This document shows positions 54,225-61,658 of a stretch of 64,000 nucleotides of DNA, piece after piece. The notes below the pieces were generated by a model. That model had not been told where the DNA came from and made no database searches. It worked only from the letters and a program-made list of their open reading frames with translations. Position 1 is the stretch's first letter, and each line of letters opens with the position of its first letter. The DNA is from Salinibacterium sp. dk2585 (GTDB lineage: Bacteria > Actinomycetota > Actinomycetes > Actinomycetales > Microbacteriaceae), in assembly GCF_008001035.1 (NCBI RefSeq), contig NZ_CP042856.1, positions 434,001 to 498,000 of the forward strand, in the 5' to 3' direction. The translations under genes were made by a program, and so were the position numbers.

Positions 54225-54975
54225 CGCAATCGTCACGTGCGCCGAGATCGTGCGCACGTTCCCCTCCAGTGACGGCACAGAGAACCAGGTGCTCCGCGGC
54301 CTCGACCTCGAGGTGCAGCGCGGCGAATGCGTCGTGATCATCGGGCCCTCCGGCTGCGGCAAGTCCACCCTGCTCAACATCCTCGCCGGCTTCGACAAGC
54401 CCAACTCGGGCACCGTCACCGTCGCGGGGAAGCCGGTTAAGGGTCCAGGCCCCGATCGTGCCGTCGTCTTCCAGGACTACGCGCTCCTGCCCTGGCTCAC
54501 CACCCTCGAGAACGTCGCCGTCGGCCTTCGGATCCGGGGCATGCGCAAGAAAGAGCGACTTGCGCGAGCGCAGCAGTACCTCGACATCGTCGGCCTCGGC
54601 CATGTTGCCGACCGCGAGGTCTATCGCCTCTCGGGCGGCATGCAGCAGCGGGTCTCGATCGCGAGGGCACTCGCGCTCGAACCGTCCATCCTGCTCATGG
54701 ACGAGCCCTTCGGTGCCTTGGATGCAATCCAGCGGGGCATCATGCACAAGGAGCTCACGCGCATCCGGCGCGAGACGGAAAGCACCGTGCTGTTCATCAC
54801 CCACAGCCTGGAAGAGGCCGTGTATCTCGGTGACCGCGTGATCGCGCTCAGCCACGGCACGGCCGGTGCTCCCACCGAGGTGGCCGTGCCGCTCTCCTAC
54901 CCGCGCGACCCGCTCTCGGATGAGTTCACCGAGATCATGCGGCAGGTGCGGGCTCTCCTCCCTGAGGAGCACTGA
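54217..54975 (+). CDS. ABC transporter ATP-binding protein (SsuB/TauB-like)
   Basis: A 252-residue ATPase with Walker A GPSGCGKST (about 44-52), Q-loop FQDYALLPW, signature LSGGMQQR, Walker B ILLMDEPFGALD and the switch His in FITHSLEEA. Pairs with the permease and binding protein before it to form a nitrogen-compound importer. A GC-rich hairpin follows the stop. Confidence 0.93.
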   Translation: MADAIVTCAEIVRTFPSSDGTENQVLRGLDLEVQRGECVVIIGPSGCGKSTLLNILAGFDKPNSGTVTVAGKPVKGPGPDRAVVFQDYALLPWLTTLENVAVGLRIRGMRKKERLARAQQYLDIVGLGHVADREVYRLSGGMQQRVSIARALALEPSILLMDEPFGALDAIQRGIMHKELTRIRRETESTVLFITHSLEEAVYLGDRVIALSHGTAGAPTEVAVPLSYPRDPLSDEFTEIMRQVRALLPEEH

Positions 54976-54982
54976 GCCGGTC

Positions 54983-55014
54983 GGGCCGGAGGGTGCCCCC
55001 TCGTCCTCCGGTCC
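54983..55014 (+). terminator. terminator-like hairpin after the ABC transporter operon
   Basis: GGGCCGGAGG (54983-54992) pairs with CCTCCGGTCC (55005-55014) with one wobble; no T-run follows. It lies just before the right 48-bp repeat and probably ends the ABC transcript. Confidence 0.55.
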
Positions 55015-55024
55015 GGCCTCACCC

Positions 55025-55072
55025 CGCCCCATGCCCGCCCAGCAGTTCGAGCGGGAGTGGCTCAGCTGATCG
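55025..55072. repeat. right copy of 48-bp direct repeat (remnant of EAL gene 3' end)
   Basis: 46 of 48 bases match 42123-42170. The fragment still reads RPMPAQQFEREWLS-stop in one frame, the C-terminus of the EAL protein, but has no gene around it. It therefore marks a duplication at an insertion edge, or the scar of a lost EAL gene. Confidence 0.88.
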
Positions 55073-55331
55073 CGACGTGGCGGAGCTTCTCGGGGTTGCG
55101 CACCACATAGACCTCGGTGATGAGTCCGCCGTCGAGCAGGAACGTCGCCACGGTGTCGACCCCGTGCGCGCCCACGGCGATGAGGGCAGCGCGGCCGTTG
55201 AGCTCGCCGATGCGCAGCTCGACGGGGGCATCCGGGTTCTGCATGACGCCGAGGCCGAAGCGCAGCACCTTCTCCGCACCCGCAATGGGCCGCAGGGCCG
55301 CGCGACGCAGTCCGCCCCCGTCGCGGGCCAT
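55062..55331 (-). CDS. orphan C-terminal (SnoaL-like) domain of an ECF41-type sigma factor
   Basis: An 89-residue protein that matches only the C-terminal regulatory extension of ECF41/SigJ sigma factors: DGGG near the start, AALRPIAGAEKVLRF, then LNGRAALIAV and the conserved VVRNPEKLRHV end. The sigma2 and sigma4 DNA-binding parts are absent and are not found upstream. An excellent AAGGAGGACACC precedes ATG 55331, so it may be expressed as a free domain, perhaps a regulator of an ECF41 sigma factor, or it is a decayed gene. A GTG at 55370 would add 13 residues. Its stop lies inside the right 48-bp repeat. Confidence 0.65.
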   Translation of the reverse strand: MARDGGGLRRAALRPIAGAEKVLRFGLGVMQNPDAPVELRIGELNGRAALIAVGAHGVDTVATFLLDGGLITEVYVVRNPEKLRHVAIS

Positions 55332-55540
55332 GGTGTCCTCCTTGTGGTGGTCGTTCACAAGGTCAGACACCGCGGGTCGCGAAAGTGTGACATCCGTCCC
55401 TTCGTGCGCTGTCCTTCACGGCGATGCGTCCGTTCGTGCGCGATGCGCGCAGCCGGGGAGGCGCATCACGCACACACGGCCGCATCGCTGTGGCGAGAGG
55501 GGTCGCGCCGATCCTCGCCGGCGGATGCGATGATCGACGG

Positions 55541-55978
55541 ATGCCCGTGACCTTCCACTCCGCGCCCACCCGAGACCTCCCGGCCGAAGTGCTCTACCGC
55601 ATCCTGTGGCTCCGCAGCGCCGTCTTCGTGGTCGAGCAGGAGGCCGCCTACGACGACATCGACGGCCGAGACCTTGAGCCTGGCACGGTGCAGTTCTGGG
55701 CCGAGCGCGACGGTGAGGTGCTCTCGACGCTCCGCCTGCTCACGGATCCCGAGGGCATGCGCATCGGCCGGGTTGCTACCGCGCCGTCGGCCCGGGGGCT
55801 GGGCCTATCAGCCCGCCTGATGACGGATGCCATTGCTCGCTGCGGCACCGCGGCCATCCGTCTCGATGCACAGAGTCACCTCGCCGACTGGTACGCCCGC
55901 TTCGGCTTCGCGGTCGACGGCGCCGAGTACATCGAGGACGGCATTCCGCACCTCCCGATGCTCCGCCCCGCGGGGTGA
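55541..55978 (+). CDS. GNAT family N-acetyltransferase (ElaA-like)
   Basis: A 145-residue acetyltransferase: LYRILWLRSAVFVVEQEAAYDDIDGRDL is the ElaA-type start, and IGRVATAPSARGLGLSARLMTDAI is the acetyl-CoA loop (R/Q-x-x-G-x-G/A with GLG). The closing GAEYIEDGIPHLPM is also typical. Target unknown. ATG 55541 begins the conserved part. Confidence 0.88.
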   Translation: MPVTFHSAPTRDLPAEVLYRILWLRSAVFVVEQEAAYDDIDGRDLEPGTVQFWAERDGEVLSTLRLLTDPEGMRIGRVATAPSARGLGLSARLMTDAIARCGTAAIRLDAQSHLADWYARFGFAVDGAEYIEDGIPHLPMLRPAG

Positions 55979-56020
55979 GTAGCCCCGCAGATTGAGTGGG
56001 TCGCCAGGGTCCTTTCCGCC

Positions 56021-56055
56021 GGTTGAATAGGCCCGCCAGGGCCGTATCGAAACCC
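56021..56055. repeat. REP-like intergenic palindrome
   Basis: GGTTGAATAGGCCCGCCA followed by GGGCCGTATCGAAACCC: imperfect dyad with inner GGCCC-GCCA-GGGCC and outer GGTT/AACC. A degenerate second copy precedes it (about 55981-56015), and bases 1-14 of the window (GCGCTACTCAACCC) look like one edge of the same type. I recall similar short dispersed elements in related actinobacteria, but no search was done. Confidence 0.5.
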
Positions 56056-56058
56056 GAA

Positions 56059-56431
56059 CTACCGATCCCAGACCCGCAGCGTCAGCGCATCGAAGCGCTC
56101 ACCCGTGCCGTAGACCCCGTTGAAGAGGGGCGCCGCGTTCATCCGATTCGAGCCACGGCTCGGCGAGCGTGAGGTCGAGCGCCCCGGAGTGCCCTGAGAA
56201 ACGCACGTTCCCGCCGAAACGGATCGTGCCGCGGGCGGTTGCGAGTTCGAAGTCCGACTGGTCGACGAGGGGAAAATGCACGAGCCCGTCGGCGGATGTC
56301 GCACCCTCCGACACCCGGACGTCGCCGCCGGTTCCACTCGCGTAGCGCACGAAGCTCTCCTTGACGCCCCAGATGAGGCCGGGGTGGCTGCTGTTGTGCG
56401 CCGTCACAGGAAAGGAGAAGGAGCCGGTCAC
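56059..56431 (-). pseudogene. HtaA-domain protein fragment, frameshifted and internally deleted
   Basis: One frame reads GLIWGVKESFVRYASG ... NVRFSGHSGALDLTLAEPW, the first half of a heme-binding HtaA-type domain. The second half continues in another frame as APLFNGVYGTGERFDALTLRVWDR. Compared with intact domains as I know them, about 60 residues between the halves are missing, so both a deletion and a frameshift occurred near 56130. No signal peptide is left. The apparent GTG start (56431) overlaps the stop of the small membrane-protein gene. Confidence 0.7.
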
Positions 56432-56595
56432 TCCGTGAGTTCGGTGCGAGTGCGAGGTGCCTCCGCGCGATACTGCCGCAAGGCAGAAAGCACGGCCCCT
56501 CGGATGATCGCCCAAAAAACGAGCAACGAGATGGCGATCACAACGAAGGCGAAGATGAACCCCACGATGTTCGCCTGAAGGAATACGTTGTTCAT
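56428..56595 (-). CDS. small single-span membrane protein (55 residues)
   Basis: MNNVFLQANIVGFIFAFVVI begins the product, which has one membrane helix (about 8-33), then a basic and charged tail ending RTELTE. Function unknown. ATG 56595 lacks a Shine-Dalgarno but follows TAGAGT (56602-56607) by six bases, the leaderless pattern seen at recQ and ftsH. Its stop overlaps the start of the HtaA pseudogene, so the two may once have been an operon. Confidence 0.7.
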   Translation of the reverse strand: MNNVFLQANIVGFIFAFVVIAISLLVFWAIIRGAVLSALRQYRAEAPRTRTELTE

Positions 56596-56676
56596 CCGGC
56601 CACTCTAGTGTTGGCGTCGCCTTTGTCCGCTTAACGAAAAGAACCCCCACCATGTAGAAGCTAGGTGAGGGTCCAG

Positions 56677-56749
56677 TGGCTCCGACCGGCGTCGATCCGG
56701 TGACCTTTCGATTTTCAGTCGAACGCTCTACCAACTGAGCTACAGAGCC
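56677..56749 (-). tRNA. tRNA-Phe (GAA)
   Basis: 73 bases without encoded CCA. Acceptor stem GGCTCTG/.GGAGCC with discriminator A, D-loop AGCTCAGTTGGTAGAGC, anticodon loop CTGAAAA (GAA) and T-loop GGATCGACGCC. First of three tRNA genes on this strand, at the downstream end. Confidence 0.95.
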
Positions 56750-56811
56750 GCACCTGGTGCGAAACCAGATGAAGAAGGCACGGAACACTGGCGAGAGTGT
56801 ACCGTGCCTTG

Positions 56812-56885
56812 CGACCCTGACCGGACTTGAACCGGCGACCTCCGCCGTGACAGGGCGGCGCGCTAACCAACTGCGCTACAGGGCC
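56812..56885 (-). tRNA. tRNA-Asp (GTC)
   Basis: 74 bases without encoded CCA. Acceptor stem GGCCCTG pairs with CAGGGTC (one wobble), discriminator G, anticodon loop CTGTCAC (GTC), T-arm CCGGTTCAAGTCCGG. Confidence 0.95.
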
Positions 56886-56909
56886 AAGCTATGAAACTAT
56901 GTTGTGTTG

Positions 56910-56985
56910 TGGTGACCCCAACGGGATTCGAACCCGTGCTGCCGCCGTGAAAGGGCGGTGTCCTAGGCCACTAAACGATGGGGCC
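56910..56985 (-). tRNA. tRNA-Glu (TTC)
   Basis: 76 bases including an encoded CCA end. Acceptor stem GGCCCCA/TGGGGTC, discriminator A, anticodon loop CTTTCAC (TTC), T-arm CGGGTTCGAATCCCG. First gene of the Glu-Asp-Phe tRNA cluster in transcription order. Confidence 0.95.
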
Positions 56986-57244
56986 GTGAAGAAACATCCT
57001 TCGTAGCTACCGAACGACAAGCATACGGATGCCGGGGCGTTTTGCCAAACTGAGCATCCGTTTTCATTTTGCGCCCGTCTGGGGGTGGGCAGTGGACTCT
57101 CCGAGAAAGTGCGCGTTGCTCCCCATTGGGCGCGCTTCGGCGGGCTAGATTCGGGGCATTCGGTGCGCAGCATCCCGCCTGTGCGCCACCGGGGTGCGCC
57201 GCTTTGGGGGCCCCGCCTGATCTCACAGCAGGAGTCGAGGAAGC

Positions 57245-58462
57245 ATGGCGACGGCAAGCGTTCGGCCCCGGATGTCCCGGCTCCGCCTCGTCCTGGCTGT
57301 CGCTGTTGCCGCGGCGGTCGCGGTGACGGGCGCCGTTGTGGGCGACCCCCGCCCGCTGTCGGCCGTGGCTGCCGACTATCCCAGCTGGGACGACGTTCTC
57401 GCGGCCCGAGACAACGAGGCGGCGAAGGTGGCCGAGGTTGCGCGCATCGAGGCGCTGCTGAAGGCGCTGCAGGCCGATGTCAAGGCGAAGCAGGCGACCG
57501 CCGTGAAGCGCGGCGACGAGTACTTCGTTGCCCAGCAGGCCTACGACGAGGCCGCCTACCGCGCCCAGCAGCTGCAGGCCCAGGCCGATGCGGCCCGAGT
57601 GGTGGCGGATGCGTCGATGCTGCAGGCGGGCCAGCTCGCCGCCCGCACCCAGCGCGTCGGCGGCCCCGACATCACGGCGACCCTCCTCTTCGGCGAGGGC
57701 AACACGGCGAACCTGCTGAACCAGTTAGGCATGGCCTCGAAGGTCAACGAGCAGTCGAGCGGCGTATTCGCGAAGGCGAAGCAGGACGAGAACACGGCCC
57801 AGTCGCTGACCGACCAGGCGAATCTCGCGAAGGCTGCGCTCGAGGAGCTGGCGGCGGTCGCCCAGGAGAAGATGGAGATCGCCCAGAAGGCGGCGGATGC
57901 TGCGGCCGCGGCCCTCGAGGAGGAGCAGGAGAATAGGGCTCGCCTGCAGGCGCAGCTCGCCTCCCTCAAGGAGAACCGCATCGCGACCGAGGCCGAGTAT
58001 ACGGCCGGCATCAAGGCGCTCTGGGGTGAGGGTTCGGCGGGCGTCGTTTCGGCGACAGGCTGGGCTCGACCGTCCGGTGGCTTCATCTCGAGCAGCTATG
58101 GATGGCGCGTGCCCCCGAAGCGCGGCGCGAGCACGCTCCACGGCGGCGTCGACCTGGCGCCCGGTTGCGGCGCGCCGATCTTCGCGGCCCACGCCGGCAC
58201 GGTCGAGTACGCGGGCTGGAACGGCGGCTACGGCTACTACGTGCGCATCAACCACGGCAATGGCCTCGCGACCGCCTACGGGCACATCGTCGCGGGCGGA
58301 CTGCGAGTGGGTGTCGGCCAGAGCGTCGGCCCGGGCCAGCTCATCGCGCACGTCGGCACGACAGGCACCTCGACCGGGTGCCACCTTCACTTCGAGGTGC
58401 GTCCGGGCGGCGGAACGACCGATCCGGTCGCCTTCCTCCGCAGCCAGGGCGTCAGTATCTAG
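57245..58462 (+). CDS. M23 family peptidase with coiled-coil domain (paralogue A)
   Basis: A 405-residue secreted cell-wall hydrolase or activator: signal segment (about 10-43), long Ala/Glu-rich coiled coil (about 50-265), and LytM/M23 domain (about 280-400) with the zinc ligands in HGGVDLAPG and HLHFEV, plus SSYGWRVPPKRGASTLHGG. The EnvC/NlpD-like layout suggests a role in cell separation. A TAGATT about 93 bases before the ATG may be its -10. Confidence 0.9.
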   Translation: MATASVRPRMSRLRLVLAVAVAAAVAVTGAVVGDPRPLSAVAADYPSWDDVLAARDNEAAKVAEVARIEALLKALQADVKAKQATAVKRGDEYFVAQQAYDEAAYRAQQLQAQADAARVVADASMLQAGQLAARTQRVGGPDITATLLFGEGNTANLLNQLGMASKVNEQSSGVFAKAKQDENTAQSLTDQANLAKAALEELAAVAQEKMEIAQKAADAAAAALEEEQENRARLQAQLASLKENRIATEAEYTAGIKALWGEGSAGVVSATGWARPSGGFISSSYGWRVPPKRGASTLHGGVDLAPGCGAPIFAAHAGTVEYAGWNGGYGYYVRINHGNGLATAYGHIVAGGLRVGVGQSVGPGQLIAHVGTTGTSTGCHLHFEVRPGGGTTDPVAFLRSQGVSI

Positions 58463-58634
58463 CCCCTGCCGCTAACCGCCGCCCCGCGGCATCCGACAGT
58501 CAGTGGGGCGGATGCCTCATTCTCCCGTTCAGTGAGAAGCTATTGCCATTGGGCCGCGAGTTGTTATTGTTACTTGTGTTAACAGTGTGACGGGGGATTC
58601 CACTGTGATTGCCGAGGCCGGGATACGGGGACAC

Positions 58635-59927
58635 ATGAAGCAGCACACCACCAAGACGCGTCGATCGCGGTCGCTTGTCGCGACCCTCGCAGTCCTTGGA
58701 GTGCTGCTCACCGGCGGACTCACGGGCCAGGCCACGCAGGCCGCCCACGCCGCCGACTACCCGAGCTGGCAGGACGTGCTTGCCGCCCGTTCGAGCGAGT
58801 CGTCCAAGAAGAACGAGATCGCCCGCCTTGAGCGACTGCTCGCCCAACTTGAGGCCAACGTCGCCTCAACCGAGGCTGAGGCGATGGCAAAGGGTGACGA
58901 GTTCATCGCCGCCCAGCAGGCATACGACGAGGCCGCCTACCGGTTCGCGACCCTCGAGCAGCAGGTCGTCGAGGCCAAGGCCGCGGCCGACGAGTCGATG
59001 ACGAAGGCTGGCCAGCTCGCGGCTCGACTGCAGCGCGCCGGCGGCGGGGACCTCACGGCGCAGCTGCTCTTCACCGACTCGGATGACCTGCTCGGCCAGC
59101 TGGGACGGGCCACCAAGGTCGGCGAGCAGTCGAGCGGGATCTTCGCGAAGGCGAAGCAGGACGAGAACGCGGCACAGGCGCTGAGCGACCAGGCCAAGGT
59201 CGCCGAGGAGGCCCTCGCGGGACTCGCGGCCAAAGCCGAGACCGCCATGATCGAGGCGCAGCAGGCAGCGGATGCCGCCAATGCTGCACTCCAGGAGCAG
59301 GCGGGCAACCGCGAACGGCTCGAGGCACAGCTGAGTGTGCTGCGCGAGAATCGCGCCGCGACCGAGGCTGACTTCGCGATCGGCGAGCAGATCCGGCTGG
59401 CCGAGGAAGCGCGGCAGCGCGCGGCAGAGGAAGCGCGCCGCCAGGCCGCAGCCGCAGCGGCCGCCGCCGAGGCTGCCAAGAACCGGCCAAGCCCCTCGAC
59501 CCCGACGGCCCCGAGCCAGTCGGGCTGGGTGCGCCCGTCAGGCGGCTACATCTCGAGCTCCTACGGATGGCGCGTTCCGCCGACCAACGGTGCCAGCACC
59601 CTGCACGGCGGTGTCGACTTCGCCCCCGGCTGTGGCGCCCCCATCTATGCGGCATCCGCCGGCACGGTGGTCTTCGCCGGCATGACGGGCGGCTATGGCA
59701 ACTACGTCAAGATCAACCACAGCGATGGTTCGCAGTCGGCCTACGCCCACATCCGCCCCGGTGGCATCGCGGTCGGCTACGGCCAGTGGGTCAACGCGGG
59801 CCAGGTCATCGCCTACGTCGGCACGACCGGTATCTCCACGGGCTGCCACCTCCACTTCGAGATCCGCGTTGGCGGCTCAACGGTCGACCCCGTCCCGTAC
59901 CTCCGGGCCCGCGGAGTCGGCGTCTAA
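58635..59927 (+). CDS. M23 family peptidase with coiled-coil domain (paralogue B)
   Basis: A 430-residue close paralogue of the preceding gene: signal peptide (about 1-40), DYPSWQDVLAARS, coiled coil (about 45-275), an Ala-rich and Pro-rich linker not found in paralogue A, and an M23 domain with HGGVDFAPG and HLHFEI. Both zinc sites are intact. Upstream is an AT-rich stretch with GTTAAC at 58578-58583, a site type used by MtrA in other actinobacteria; this link is speculative. ATG 58635 has GGGG upstream; a GTG at 58587 is less likely. Confidence 0.9.
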   Translation: MKQHTTKTRRSRSLVATLAVLGVLLTGGLTGQATQAAHAADYPSWQDVLAARSSESSKKNEIARLERLLAQLEANVASTEAEAMAKGDEFIAAQQAYDEAAYRFATLEQQVVEAKAAADESMTKAGQLAARLQRAGGGDLTAQLLFTDSDDLLGQLGRATKVGEQSSGIFAKAKQDENAAQALSDQAKVAEEALAGLAAKAETAMIEAQQAADAANAALQEQAGNRERLEAQLSVLRENRAATEADFAIGEQIRLAEEARQRAAEEARRQAAAAAAAAEAAKNRPSPSTPTAPSQSGWVRPSGGYISSSYGWRVPPTNGASTLHGGVDFAPGCGAPIYAASAGTVVFAGMTGGYGNYVKINHSDGSQSAYAHIRPGGIAVGYGQWVNAGQVIAYVGTTGISTGCHLHFEIRVGGSTVDPVPYLRARGVGV

Positions 59928-59931
59928 CCAC

Positions 59932-59994
59932 CGCTGAGACGACATAAAAACACCCTCCCCGGCTCGGGGAGGGTGTTTTTATGTCGTCTCAGCG
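59932..59994. terminator. bidirectional terminator with perfect 30-bp arms
   Basis: A 63-base palindrome: arms from CGCTGAGACGACATAAAAAC... to ...GTTTTTATGTCGTCTCAGCG with loop GCT. The inner CACCCTCCCCG/CGGGGAGGGTG stem followed by T5 on either strand gives a strong rho-independent terminator for both the M23 gene and the convergent pyrophosphatase gene. The perfect extension beyond the T-runs is unusual. Confidence 0.95.
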
Positions 59995-59999
59995 AGGGG

Positions 60000-60491
60000 T
60001 CAATGGTCTTCGGGGACGTAGGCGGCGTAGCCGGCCTGCACGATGGCCTCAGCCTCGTTGACGTCACCCCAGCCCTCGGTCTTGACCCACTTGCCGGGCT
60101 CGAGGTCCTTGTAGTGCTCGAAGAAGTGCTCGATCTCCATGCGCTTGTACTCGGGGATGTCGTTCACATCCTGGATGTGGTCCCAGCGCGGGTCCTTGGC
60201 CGCGACCGCGAGGATCTTGGCGTCGCTGCCGCCGTCATCCGTCATCTTGAAGACGCCGACGACGCGCACGCGCATCTGGATGCCGGGGAACAGCGGGTAC
60301 TCGCCAAGCACGAGCACGTCGACGGGGTCGCCGTCGTCGGCAAGGGTGTTCTCGAAGAAGCCGTAGTCGGTCGGGTACGACATGGGCGTGTACAGCACGC
60401 GGTCGAGCACGACGCGACCGGTCTTGTGGTCGATCTCGTACTTGTTGCGGCTGCCCTTCGGCACCTCGATGATCACGTCATAGTCGGGCAT
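60000..60491 (-). CDS. ppa: inorganic pyrophosphatase
   Basis: Hydrolyses pyrophosphate to phosphate, driving biosynthetic reactions. 163 residues, normal for family I soluble enzymes. Active-site residues are visible in [29 protein letters not shown] and [19 protein letters not shown] (the metal-binding DxDxxD pattern). The ATG at 60491 matches the conserved start [14 protein letters not shown]. Divergent from tilS. Confidence 0.95.
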   Translation of the reverse strand: MPDYDVIIEVPKGSRNKYEIDHKTGRVVLDRVLYTPMSYPTDYGFFENTLADDGDPVDVLVLGEYPLFPGIQMRVRVVGVFKMTDDGGSDAKILAVAAKDPRWDHIQDVNDIPEYKRMEIEHFFEHYKDLEPGKWVKTEGWGDVNEAEAIVQAGYAAYVPEDH

Positions 60492-60538
60492 GCGGCTCCT
60501 GCTCCTCGGTTCGGCGAATGCTGCAATAACGTTACTGG

Positions 60539-61648
60539 ATGCACGCTCGACGCCCCCGACTGACCCCGGCGATCGCTGACACCCGGCGGGCGGTGCGCGA
60601 GTGCCTCGACGGCGTTCCGGCCGATGCGCTCGTGCTCGTCGGGCTCAGCGGTGGTGCCGACTCACTCGCGCTCGCGGCCGCGACCGCCTTCGAGGCGCCG
60701 CGAGCGGGCCTGCGTGCGGGCGCGATCATCGTCGACCACGGCCTGCAGCACGGATCGGCGGATGTCGCGGCGCAGGCCGCCCGCACGGCAGAGCAGCTCG
60801 GGCTCGACCCCGTCGTCGTGCGGCGGGTCGAGGTCGCGGCGCACGGCAGCCCGGAGGCGGCCGCGAGGGAGGCCAGGTATGGGGCGTTCGCGGCGACGGT
60901 GGGCGAGCACGGGGCATCCGCTCTCCTGCTCGGGCACACGCTCGACGACCAGGCGGAGACCGTGCTGCTGGGGCTCGCGCGCGGCGCCGGCGCCCGCAGC
61001 CTCGCGGGCATGGCAGCGCGCGGCACGCTCGCGATGGGACCGAATGCTGATGCGCGCGAACCCCACTCGGGCACGAGCGAGGACGTCGCGGTGCTGCGAC
61101 CACTGCTCGGCATCACGCGCGCCGAGACCGAGCAGGCCTGCACCGACGCGGACCTCGAACCGTGGAACGATCCCCACAACGCCGATCCGGCATACGCGCG
61201 GGTGCGGGCGCGGCGTGCCGTGCTGCCCGTGCTTGAACGCGAGCTCGGCCCGGGCATCGCGCAGGCACTCGCACGCAGCGCCGAGCAGCTGAGGGAAGAC
61301 GCGGATGCCCTCGATCACTTCGCCGAGGAACAGATCGAGGAACTCGCCGAGCACGCCGAAGCGGGGCTCTCGTTGCCGGTGCGGGCGCTCGAGGCGAACC
61401 CGCCCGCGCTGCGGCACCGGCTCATCCGTCTTGTCGTCTCGGCGGAGTTCGGCGTCTGGCTCAGCCGCACCCACACGCTCGAGGTTGCGCGACTCGTCAG
61501 CGACTGGAAGGGGCAGGGCGAGCTGCATGTGCCGGGCGTTAGGGTTGAACGCAGAGGCGCGCGCATCTTCTTCAGCGCGGCCGCTCGGGCCGCCGAGGGC
61601 GCTGGCACCGCAGAACATACCGACGAGAACGACCCCCGGGGCCAATAG
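60539..61648 (+). CDS. tilS: tRNA(Ile)-lysidine synthase
   Basis: Puts lysidine on C34 of tRNA-Ile(CAU) so that AUA is read as isoleucine. 369 residues: PP-loop SGGADS (about 37-42), the conserved [26 protein letters not shown] block, and [12 protein letters not shown]-terminal domains are short, as in actinobacteria. Precedes hpt by ten bases, the usual tilS-hpt-ftsH order. Confidence 0.95.
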   Translation: MHARRPRLTPAIADTRRAVRECLDGVPADALVLVGLSGGADSLALAAATAFEAPRAGLRAGAIIVDHGLQHGSADVAAQAARTAEQLGLDPVVVRRVEVAAHGSPEAAAREARYGAFAATVGEHGASALLLGHTLDDQAETVLLGLARGAGARSLAGMAARGTLAMGPNADAREPHSGTSEDVAVLRPLLGITRAETEQACTDADLEPWNDPHNADPAYARVRARRAVLPVLERELGPGIAQALARSAEQLREDADALDHFAEEQIEELAEHAEAGLSLPVRALEANPPALRHRLIRLVVSAEFGVWLSRTHTLEVARLVSDWKGQGELHVPGVRVERRGARIFFSAAARAAEGAGTAEHTDENDPRGQ

Positions 61649-61658
61649 GGAGCACGCG

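Larger units (their letters stand above)
42171..55024. mobile_element. candidate inserted island: hut operon plus ABC importer
   Basis: A 12.85-kb block bounded by the 48-bp direct repeats. It holds only genes for histidine use and uptake with their two regulators. There is no integrase, transposase or tRNA at the boundary, so the mechanism (loss of an integrase, circle insertion by recombination, or duplication) is unknown. The EAL gene is left intact at the left edge. Confidence 0.5.

Noticed and set aside
54866-55069. Short plus-strand frame ending in RPMPAQQFEREWLS as a gene
   Set aside because: Only the last 14 residues match the EAL protein; the rest is the ABC ATPase gene in another frame and the terminator region.
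56596-56788. N-terminal extension of the HtaA frame reading SVAQLVERSTENRKVTGS
   Set aside because: This is the well-known false translation of a tRNA gene (tRNA-Phe at 56677-56749).
56677-56985. tRNA cluster as attachment site of the hut block
   Set aside because: The direct repeats that bracket the block derive from the EAL gene, not from a tRNA, and no tRNA fragment repeats elsewhere in the window.
57026-57059. CGGATGC...GCATCCG inverted repeat upstream of the tRNA-Glu gene as a terminator
   Set aside because: Seven-base arms with a 20-base loop; the GGATGC word is common in this DNA, so chance pairing is likely.
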